Source: Streptomyces clavuligerus (GTDB taxonomy: Bacteria > Actinomycetota > Actinomycetes > Streptomycetales > Streptomycetaceae). From it: a DNA stretch of 64,000 nucleotides. Below, piece by piece: positions 7,397-14,335 of the stretch (positions within the stretch are counted from its first letter, which is position 1; each line of letters opens with the position of its first letter). The stretch is taken from positions 3,224,001 through 3,288,000 of the forward strand of contig NZ_CP027858.1 in the NCBI RefSeq assembly GCF_005519465.1, read 5' to 3'. Position numbers and translations under genes: made by a program. The notes beneath the pieces were generated by a model. It was not told where the DNA came from. It was given only the letters and a program-made list of their open reading frames with translations, and ran no database searches.

Positions 7397-8992
7397 TCAG
7401 GGAGCGACCGGCTCCTCCCCGCCCGGCTCACCATTGGTCTCGCCGCCGGACTCGCCCCCGCCCGGCTGCCCGGTGCCCGGGTCGCCGCCGCCCGGGTCGC
7501 CCGAGGGGCCGCCCGGGTCCCCGCCCTCCGGCGGGTCGATCGACGGCGACGGCTGCTGCGGTGTGGTCGGCTGGCTCGACTCGCCCGCGCTCTGGGTGGG
7601 CGAGGGCTGGACCGGCTCCGAGAGCGTCGGCCGCGGCGACTGGGGCTTCGTCGGATACTTCGGCGCCCACGTCTGCTGGTTGCCCTGATCGGGCGTGTTC
7701 ACGGACTTGCTCGGACGCTCCGGCGACTGCGACGGCTTGGTCTCCGGCTCCTTCGGCCGCTCGGGCGACTGCGTGGTCTTCACCGGGGACTTCTGGTCAT
7801 TGTCCGCCGTGTCCGCCGCGTTGAGCGCGAGCGCGACCCCGGTCACGACCGCGACCAGCGCCAGCGCGGCGAACAGCCACACCTTGCCGCGCCTGCGGCC
7901 ACCGCCGCCGTGCCCGCCCTCGTACGCCCCGTCGTCCGGGTTCATCGGCGGCAGGATCGGACCCTGGGCGGTCTCCCCGTGGATCGGGTGCACGGCCGTC
8001 GCGCCGACCCCGCCGTGGCCCAGCGCCGTCGTGGGCGCCGTCTCCCGCGCCGGGACATAGCCGGTGTCCCAGCTCCCGCTGTGGCTGCCCTGCTGCTGGA
8101 GCATCTGGAGGGCGTACTGCACCAGACCGCGCATCTCCTCCGCGCTCTGGAAGCGGTCGTCCGGGTCCTTCGCCAGCGACCGCATCACCAGCCCGTCCAG
8201 CTCCGGCGGGACCACGTCCGAGATCTGCGACGGGGGCACCGGGATGTCCTGGACGTGCTGGTAGACCACCGACAGCGGGGTCTCCCCGGTGAACGGGGGC
8301 CGCAGCGCCAGCAGTTCGTACAGCAGACAGCCGGTCGCGTAGAGGTCCGAGCGGTGGTCGACGGCCTTGCCGAGGGCCTGCTCGGGCGAGAGGTACTGCG
8401 GCGTGCCCATGACCATGCCGGTCTGGGTCATCGTCGTGGACGCCCCGTGCAGGGCGCGCGCGATGCCGAAGTCCATCACCTTCACCGCGCCGGAGTGGGT
8501 GATGATGACGTTCGCGGGCTTGATGTCCCGGTGCACGATGGCGTGCTGATGGGAGTAGGCCAGCGCCTCCAGCACCCCGGAGACGATGATCAGCGCCTGC
8601 TCGGGCGGCGGGGCGTCGGCGTTGATCAGCAGATCGCGGATCGTGCGGCCCTCGACCAGCTCCATCACGATGTACGGCACCGGCTGGCCGTTCACCACGT
8701 CCTCGCCGGAGTCGTAGACCGCCACGATCGCGTGGTGGTTCAGCCCGGCGACCGACTGCGCCTCGCGGGTGAAGCGCGCCTTCGAGACCGGGTCCTCGGC
8801 GAGGTCGGCACGGAGCAGCTTGACCGCGACGGTGCGGCCGAGCCGTACGTCCTCCGCGGCGAACACCTCGGCCATGCCACCGCGCCCGAGGCGGTGGGTC
8901 AGGCGGTAGCGGCCGTCGCCGACCAGCCCGCCCGCTCCCCATGCTTCCGCCGGGTCCGGCACGCCGTTGCCGGCTGGGGGTTCGGGTGCCAT
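7397..8992 (-). CDS. Membrane Ser/Thr protein kinase without PASTA domains
   Basis: Eukaryotic-type Hanks kinase, 531 aa. Its N-terminal cytoplasmic kinase domain (about 29-290) has the Gly loop LGRGGMAEVF, Lys58 in VAVKLL, catalytic HRDIKPAN (Asp156), DFG at 174-176 and the activation loop MTMTQTGMV-type segment. One transmembrane helix (about 370-390, LFAALALVAVVTGVALAL) follows a Gly/Arg stretch. The outside part (about 140 aa) is Pro/Ser/Thr then Gly/Pro/Glu rich and contains no PASTA repeat, so it may span or contact the wall rather than bind muropeptide. The kinase domain is close in motif detail to PknB at 61 kb. It is divergent from another kinase, with 252 bp between the two starts. 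Autophosphorylation on the T-rich activation loop is expected by family. Confidence 0.9.
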   Translation of the reverse strand: MAPEPPAGNGVPDPAEAWGAGGLVGDGRYRLTHRLGRGGMAEVFAAEDVRLGRTVAVKLLRADLAEDPVSKARFTREAQSVAGLNHHAIVAVYDSGEDVVNGQPVPYIVMELVEGRTIRDLLINADAPPPEQALIIVSGVLEALAYSHQHAIVHRDIKPANVIITHSGAVKVMDFGIARALHGASTTMTQTGMVMGTPQYLSPEQALGKAVDHRSDLYATGCLLYELLALRPPFTGETPLSVVYQHVQDIPVPPSQISDVVPPELDGLVMRSLAKDPDDRFQSAEEMRGLVQYALQMLQQQGSHSGSWDTGYVPARETAPTTALGHGGVGATAVHPIHGETAQGPILPPMNPDDGAYEGGHGGGGRRRGKVWLFAALALVAVVTGVALALNAADTADNDQKSPVKTTQSPERPKEPETKPSQSPERPSKSVNTPDQGNQQTWAPKYPTKPQSPRPTLSEPVQPSPTQSAGESSQPTTPQQPSPSIDPPEGGDPGGPSGDPGGGDPGTGQPGGGESGGETNGEPGGEEPVAP

Positions 8993-9244
8993 CAGTCCTC
9001 GCCGTCGTGTCTTGTGTCCTGGTGCCGTGTGGCCTCACGCTACAGCCTTCCTCGGACACCCCCGCAGGAGAACGACCGCCCCACTCGGCGCTGTGAGGAC
9101 GACCACGCGTATTTCGTGCCACACCTGTGACTCTCGCGCGACGTGACTGCCCCGTACGGTCACGGCGGCGGCACCCCGCTTGACGTGGGGTACCCCTCGG
9201 GCAGACTTGCCCCGTCAGAGGGACGGGCCGAGGGGGACGCGCGT

Positions 9245-11086
9245 ATGAGCCAGCACGGCGCCGGGGGCCACTATCCGGCCGGATTCCTGGCAGGTGGCCG
9301 GTACCAGCTCTGTGCGCTGCTCGGCGAGGGCGGCATGGCCGCCGTCCATCTGGCCTACGACACCGCTCTGGACCGTCAGGTCGCCATCAAGACACTCCAT
9401 ACCGAACTGGGGCGCGAGCAGTCCTTCCGCGAACGGTTCCGGCGCGAGGCCCAGGCCGTTGCCAAACTGTCGCATCCCAATATCGTCTCGGTCTTCGACA
9501 CCGGTGAGGACACGGTCGTCCCGGAGGGCGCGCGGGCCCCCGCCCCGGGCGCCCTGCCCATGCCGTACATCGTCATGGAGTACGTGCGGGGCAGCCCGCT
9601 CGGCTCCGTTCTCCAGGAGGACGTACGGCGGTACGGGGCGATGCCCGCCGACACAGCGCTGCGGGTGGCGGCGGATGTCCTCGCCGCGCTGGAGACCAGC
9701 CACGAGGTCGGTCTGGTCCACCGCGACATCAAGCCCGGCAATGTGATGATGACGCCGCGCGGCGTGGTCAAGGTGATGGACTTCGGCATCGCGCGGGCCA
9801 TGCAGTCGGGCGTCGCCTCGATGACCCAGACCGGCATGGTGGTGGGCACCCCGCAGTACCTCTCGCCCGAACAGGCGCTGGGGCGGGGCGTGGACGCCCG
9901 TTCCGATCTGTACTCCGTCGGAGTGATGCTCTTCCAGTTGTTGACGGGACGGCTCCCGTTCGACGCGGACGGACCGCTGGCGATCGTGTACGCGCATGTC
10001 CAGGAGGCGCCGGTGGCGCCCTCCACGATCAACCGCTCCGTCACCCCGGCGATGGACGCGCTGGTGGCGCGGGCGCTGCGGAAGAACCCGGCGGAACGGT
10101 TCCCGACGGCGGCGGCCATGCGCGAGGAGTGCGAACGGGTCGCCGCCGCCGGACAGCAGACGGCACCGGTGATCGTCTCCGGTGGGCCCGCGCCGGGCGG
10201 AGCGGGTGTGGGGTCCGCCGTCTTCCCTCCGGTGCACCCGGCGAATCCGGTGCACCCGGCGCATCCGATGGGTCCGGTGAGTCCGGTGGGTCCGGTGAGT
10301 CAAGGGCACCCGGGGCACCCGGGGTTCCCGCAGGGGGTGGCGCCGTACGCGCAGCCCGCGGGCCCGTACGGGTCGCCGGTCCCCGGGCACCCGCCTCCGG
10401 GCCACCCCGCTCCGCCGTACGGCTATCCCCAGGGGCCTCAGGGCCCCGGGGCCCCTGCTGCCTATCAGCCGCACCAGCCGACGCATCCGCATCAGCCGGG
10501 GTATCCGCACCAACTGGGCCACCCGCATCAGCCGGTCGCGCCGCCGGCCACCTCGTTCACCATCTCCCCGGCCCCGCCGCGGCCCGGGAACGGGGGCGGG
10601 AGCCCCCGGCGGAAGCGGGCGCGGACCATCGCGGTCACGATCGCGTCGGTGCTGCTGGGGACCATGTTCATCGGCATGTTGCAGGCATGGCTGAACTCGG
10701 AGGACTTTGAGTCGGAGCCGGAGCGGCCCGCCCGGTCCACCGCGCCGGGAGCGGCACAGGACGCGAACGGAACGGGCAGCTCCGGAGCGGGGGGCGAGGC
10801 GCTGCCGCCGGACCGGAACCGGAAGATCGACCCCGCCAGGTGCAGCGGGGCCATGGAGGACGGCACCGACCCGGCGAAGGTGCAGTCGCCCGATCTGCTC
10901 TACAAGGACGTGCTGTCCGTCAAGGAATGCCTGCGCTCGGCGGGCTGGACCTGGACCGTGATCGAGGTCGACAACCCGCAGTGGCCGAAGGACACCGTGG
11001 TCCGCCAGTTCCCGAGCCAGGGGACGGCCGTGGCACCGAAGAACCAGGAGTTCGAGCTGCACCTCTCCACGGGCCGGGCCGGCTGA
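9245..11086 (+). CDS. Membrane Ser/Thr protein kinase with one PASTA-like domain
   Basis: Hanks-type kinase of 613 aa. Start ATG 9245 follows AGGGGGA at good spacing. Kinase domain (about 19-290): Gly loop LGEGGMAAVH, Lys49 in VAIKTLH, HRDIKPGN with Asp161, DFGIAR, and a MTQTGMVVGTPQYLSPEQ activation/P+1 segment. An insert of Pro/Ala (EGARAPAPGALP) lies in the hinge region. A ~170-residue His/Pro/Gly-rich linker with HPAHP, HPGHPG and HQPTHPHQ repeats precedes a transmembrane helix (about 460-484). The outside part ends in one PASTA-like module (CLRSAGWTWTVIEVDN to AVAPKNQEFELHLSTG). Single-PASTA kinases are rarer than the 3-5 repeat PknB type. It is divergent from the kinase at 7397-8992, so the two may share a control region. 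Confidence 0.88.
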   Translation: MSQHGAGGHYPAGFLAGGRYQLCALLGEGGMAAVHLAYDTALDRQVAIKTLHTELGREQSFRERFRREAQAVAKLSHPNIVSVFDTGEDTVVPEGARAPAPGALPMPYIVMEYVRGSPLGSVLQEDVRRYGAMPADTALRVAADVLAALETSHEVGLVHRDIKPGNVMMTPRGVVKVMDFGIARAMQSGVASMTQTGMVVGTPQYLSPEQALGRGVDARSDLYSVGVMLFQLLTGRLPFDADGPLAIVYAHVQEAPVAPSTINRSVTPAMDALVARALRKNPAERFPTAAAMREECERVAAAGQQTAPVIVSGGPAPGGAGVGSAVFPPVHPANPVHPAHPMGPVSPVGPVSQGHPGHPGFPQGVAPYAQPAGPYGSPVPGHPPPGHPAPPYGYPQGPQGPGAPAAYQPHQPTHPHQPGYPHQLGHPHQPVAPPATSFTISPAPPRPGNGGGSPRRKRARTIAVTIASVLLGTMFIGMLQAWLNSEDFESEPERPARSTAPGAAQDANGTGSSGAGGEALPPDRNRKIDPARCSGAMEDGTDPAKVQSPDLLYKDVLSVKECLRSAGWTWTVIEVDNPQWPKDTVVRQFPSQGTAVAPKNQEFELHLSTGRAG

Positions 11087-11420
11087 CCCCCTCGCCGCCG
11101 GGCACCGGGGCGGCGTCCCCCCGCGACACCCGCTCCGGCGCCCGGACACGGGGCCGCCGCCCCGTCCGTCGACCCCTCCTCCCGGCCGCCCCTCCGGGTG
11201 ACGCCGTCCTGCCCCGTCGTACCGCCGTCACCGCTCATCGATACACCCCGAGATGCCGGATCTGTCACGTCATGTGACGCTGAGCCCAACGGCACAAGGG
11301 CCCGGTACGGCCGGAATCCGCGTGATCGTCGACCACCCGCGCTCGTTGTGCCCGGTACGCCCGTACACGGGCTCAGTACGTCAGCACGTCCGGTCGTTCG
11401 GTACGGGAGGGGGTCACCCG
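11087..11420. other. Intergenic stretch, no gene seen
   Basis: There are 334 bp between the PASTA kinase and a secreted protein on the same strand. A small palindrome GTCAC-GTCAT-GTGAC lies near 11267-11281, and GGTACG/GTACGT-like repeats occur at 11300-11405. No hairpin strong enough to call a terminator and no convincing ORF was found. Confidence 0.4.
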
Positions 11421-12089
11421 GTGACTCCAGGGCTGCGCACCCGGTGCGCGATCGCGGTCGTCTCGTTCCTGCTGCTGACCGCCGCACGGGCGGGCGCGGT
11501 GGAGGTCGATCCGGGGGCCCCGGCCGCGCACCGGCCCCCGGCGGCACCCTCCGCCTCCCTCGCGGGGCACCCCGCGGGCGAGGGACGGCCCCGTCCGGGA
11601 CTCCCCCCGGTCTCCGCGCCTCCGGCGCCCCCGGACGCCGGAGCGGCCGAGGAGGGCGGGGCCGCCCAGGCGCCCTCCCCCGGGGAGTCCGCCGCCCTCG
11701 ATCCGACCGTCGCGGCCACCCCGACAGCGGCGGCGTCCGTGTCACAGTCCCGTCCCGGTTCCGTCTCCGGCCCGCCCCCGGACGGTGCCTCCAGCACACG
11801 GGAGCCACCGGAGCGGGAGCGCCGGGAGCACCGCCCCGAGAGGCCCGGCTCCCCTCGCTCCGACGATGTCCCGGAGGACGGCGAGGGCGCGTGGGACGAA
11901 CGGGACGCGGCTGCCGTGCCGCTGCCGTCCGGGGCCCCGCTGACGCCCGCCGCCGCACGTCAACAGGTCCATGAGACCGGCCCGTCCGCGCCCGTCCCCC
12001 ATCGGGTCTCGCCGCTCTCGCTCGGTGTCGGCATGGCTCTCATGGGGCTGGGGATCGGCTTTCTGGGCATCCGGATGAGACGCCGCTGA
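11421..12089 (+). CDS. Secreted or wall-spanning Pro/Ala-rich protein with C-terminal membrane anchor
   Basis: No recognised family; 222 aa from GTG 11421, chosen because GGGAGGGGG lies 8-9 nt upstream and the protein then begins with a clear signal peptide (TPGLRTRCAIAVVSFLLL to ARAGA). The body (about 30-190) is almost entirely Pro, Ala, Gly, Ser, Glu and Arg, probably disordered, with no Cys. The end is a hydrophobic helix (LSLGVGMALMGLGIGFLGI) followed by RMRRR, i.e. a membrane anchor with positive inside. This layout resembles sortase substrates but no LPXTG or LAXTG motif is visible, so sortase attachment is not claimed. It stands alone between a kinase and a PadR regulator. Confidence 0.6.
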   Translation: MTPGLRTRCAIAVVSFLLLTAARAGAVEVDPGAPAAHRPPAAPSASLAGHPAGEGRPRPGLPPVSAPPAPPDAGAAEEGGAAQAPSPGESAALDPTVAATPTAAASVSQSRPGSVSGPPPDGASSTREPPERERREHRPERPGSPRSDDVPEDGEGAWDERDAAAVPLPSGAPLTPAAARQQVHETGPSAPVPHRVSPLSLGVGMALMGLGIGFLGIRMRRR

Positions 12090-12172
12090 CCGCTCCGCGC
12101 CCCCTGCGCATCCCTCTCACGACGGTCGGCCTCCCCCTGGAGACGGACGCTCCGGGTTCCCTCCGGAGACGG

Positions 12173-12213
12173 TTGGAGTTCCTTGGCATACCGGGTATAC
12201 ATACTCAGTATGT
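12173..12213 (+). promoter_or_regulatory. Leaderless promoter and palindromic operator of the PadR gene
   Basis: TTGGAG (12173-12178) and TATACA (12196-12201) are spaced by 17 nt, a good sigma-70-type promoter. Transcription would start at or 1-2 nt before the ATG at 12210, which has no ribosome site. A perfect 15-bp palindrome ACATACT-C-AGTATGT (12199-12213) covers the -10 end and the start codon itself. This suits autorepression by the PadR protein encoded just downstream. Confidence 0.65.
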
Positions 12214-12884
12214 CGATCCGCCACGGGCTGCTCGCCCTTCTTGAGCACGGCCCTCGCTACGGCTCTCAGCTCCGAACGGAGTTCGAGGCACGCACGGGAG
12301 CCACCTGGCCGCTCAACGTCGGCCAGGTCTATACGACCCTCAACCGGCTGGAGCGGGACGGACTCGTCGCGCAGAGCGGCGAGGACGAGGCCGGCCACGC
12401 CCTCTACGCCATCACCGAGGCGGGCCACAGCGAGCTGCGGAGCTGGTTCGAACGGCCCGTGGACCGCAGCAACCCGCCGCGCGACGAGCTGGCGATCAAG
12501 CTCGCCATGGCGGTGGGGGCCCCCGGGGTCGACATCCGCGAGGTCATCCAGTCCCAGCGGCGGCACACCGTGAAGGCGATGCAGGACTACACCCGGCTCA
12601 AGGGCCAGGCACTGGCGGCCGTCGAGAGCGGGGACTCGCAGGAGCGGGACGACGTGGCCTGGCTGCTCGTCCTGGAACAGCTCATCTTCCAGACCGAGGC
12701 CGAGGCCCGCTGGCTCGACCACTGCGAGTCACGGCTCATCAGGCTCTCGGCCACGGCCGGGGAACGGGCCCGGGACGCCCCGCCGCCCGCCGTGCCACCG
12801 GGGCAGGACGAGCCGCCCGAGCCCCGGAAGGGCTTCCTGGCCGGAGCCGTCCGGCGCAGGGGCGGCCCCGGGCGACCGGCGTAG
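12210..12884 (+). CDS. PadR-family transcriptional regulator
   Basis: Cytoplasmic winged-helix repressor of 224 aa. The N-terminal PadR domain (about 1-85) has SIRHGLLALLEHGPRYGSQL, VGQVYTTLNRLERDGLV and the wing strand QSGEDEAGHALYAITEAG. The C-terminal Vir_C-like helical part (about 95-190, dimerisation) ends in a Pro/Gly/Arg tail. ATG 12210 is preferred over the upstream in-frame ATG because homology begins here; it has no Shine-Dalgarno sequence and is probably leaderless. The nearest downstream genes on the same strand encode a MacB-type ABC exporter, a common target of PadR regulators (for example LmrA/BcrR-like systems), but they are 680 bp away. Effector unknown. Confidence 0.9.
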   Translation: MSIRHGLLALLEHGPRYGSQLRTEFEARTGATWPLNVGQVYTTLNRLERDGLVAQSGEDEAGHALYAITEAGHSELRSWFERPVDRSNPPRDELAIKLAMAVGAPGVDIREVIQSQRRHTVKAMQDYTRLKGQALAAVESGDSQERDDVAWLLVLEQLIFQTEAEARWLDHCESRLIRLSATAGERARDAPPPAVPPGQDEPPEPRKGFLAGAVRRRGGPGRPA

Positions 12885-13564
12885 TACGCGGCCGGTCCCG
12901 ATCAACCGGAGGCCGGGGCGGGCACCGGGCGCCGCACGGGCCGGGGCCGGTTCCACGGGGGGACCGACCGCGGCCCGGACCACGGTGCCCGCGGACCCGG
13001 GGCCCGGAAGGCACTCCGGCGGGCTGTCGGGCCAGGACAGGGGCCGCGGACCACGGGCGCACCACGCCCGCGCCGCCCCTGTCCGGCCCGGCCGTCCGTC
13101 CTGATCCGTACGACTCGACGAGCGCGGCTCGACGAAGGCGACTCGACAGAGCCGGGCCGTCCGGTCCCGGGCGGGGCTCCTGTCCGGGGCCACCGGTCCC
13201 GGGCCGGGACCCGCGCGGCGGGACGGGGCCGGGCACGGGGCCTCGCCCTGCCCTCGGACCGCCCCGGACCGCCGTCCCGCACCACCCGGCACGGGCCGCC
13301 CGGCACCCGGCCATCCGTACCGCCGGGCCGGCGCCCGGCCACCGCTCGGAACGACACACCGCAGACCACCGGTCGGGGGAACAGCCGGAGGGCTCGCCCC
13401 ACGGCAGGCCCGCCGGCCATGGGCCCGCCACCGGCCGTCCCCACGGCCACCCGGCGTTCGGCAACGAGGCATACGGACCGCCCGACCGCCCGACCCGATC
13501 GTCATCGGCTTCGCCCCGCCCGGAGCCGCACACCGCTCACTTTCGCAACCCACAGGGGGACACC
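12885..13564. other. Long gene-free GC-rich stretch
   Basis: 680 bp separate padR and the ABC transporter genes. The composition is extreme (mostly CCGG/CCGGGG-type words). ACTCGACGA-like repeats occur around 13108-13150. Frames open across it on both strands give Arg/Pro/Gly-only proteins without a ribosome site or family signs, so I do not call a gene. The transporter's own ribosome site (CACAGGGGGA) is at the right edge. Confidence 0.4.
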
Positions 13565-14335
13565 ATGTCCATATCGCCCACAGCCGAGACACAGAGTTCA
13601 CTTCAGTCACAGCAGCCTGTTCTGCAACTTCAGGAACTGACCCGGGTCCATGGCTCGGGCGCCACCGAGGTGCACGCGCTGCGCGGTATCAACCTCAGTG
13701 TCTTCCCCGGTGAACTCGTCGCCGTCATGGGCCCCTCGGGATCGGGCAAGTCCACCCTGCTCACCATCGCGGGCGGACTCGATCTGCCCACCTCCGGCCG
13801 GGTCCTGGTCGAGAACACCGACATCACATCGGCCGACCGCAAGGCGCTCGCCGCGCTGCGCCGCCGCAGCATCGGCTATGTCTTCCAGGACTACAACCTG
13901 ATCCCCGCGCTCACCGCGGCCGAGAACGTCTCCCTCCCCCGCGAGCTGGACGGGATCTCCGCCCGCAAGGCCCGGGTCGAGGCCCTGGCCTCCTTGGAGG
14001 AGATCGGCCTCGCCCATCTCGCCGACCGCTTCCCGGACGAGATGTCCGGTGGTCAGCAGCAGCGGGTGGCCCTCGCCCGCGCCCTGGTGGGCGACCGGCG
14101 ACTGGTGCTCGCCGACGAACCGACCGGCGCCCTGGACTCCGAGACCGGCGAGTCCGTCCTCGCCCTGCTGCGCGCCCGCTGCGACGCCGGAGCCGCGGGC
14201 ATCCTCGTCACCCATGAGCCCCGCTTCGCCGCCTGGGCCGACCGCGTGGTCTTCCTCCGCGACGGCGCCATGGTCGACCAGACCGTCCGCAGCGACGCCG
14301 AGTCGCTGCTCTCCGGACAGGCGGCCGAGCAGTGA
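13565..14335 (+). CDS. ABC transporter ATP-binding protein, MacB/LolD type
   Basis: Cytoplasmic ATPase of 256 aa driving an FtsX-type permease. Walker [10 protein letters not shown] (56-64), Q loop in [11 protein letters not shown], signature SGGQQQR (161-167), Walker B LVLADEP (180-186) with the PTGALD D loop, and the switch His in ILVTHEP. The LSV(F/Y)[12 protein letters not shown] start and the [16 protein letters not shown] stretch are typical of the MacB/LolD/BceA subgroup that acts on peptides, lipoproteins or antibiotics by mechanotransmission. ATG 13565 follows AGGGGGA. The stop overlaps the start of the permease (GTGA at 14332), so they form one unit, probably under the PadR regulator upstream (inference). 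Confidence 0.93.
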   Translation: MSISPTAETQSSLQSQQPVLQLQELTRVHGSGATEVHALRGINLSVFPGELVAVMGPSGSGKSTLLTIAGGLDLPTSGRVLVENTDITSADRKALAALRRRSIGYVFQDYNLIPALTAAENVSLPRELDGISARKARVEALASLEEIGLAHLADRFPDEMSGGQQQRVALARALVGDRRLVLADEPTGALDSETGESVLALLRARCDAGAAGILVTHEPRFAAWADRVVFLRDGAMVDQTVRSDAESLLSGQAAEQ

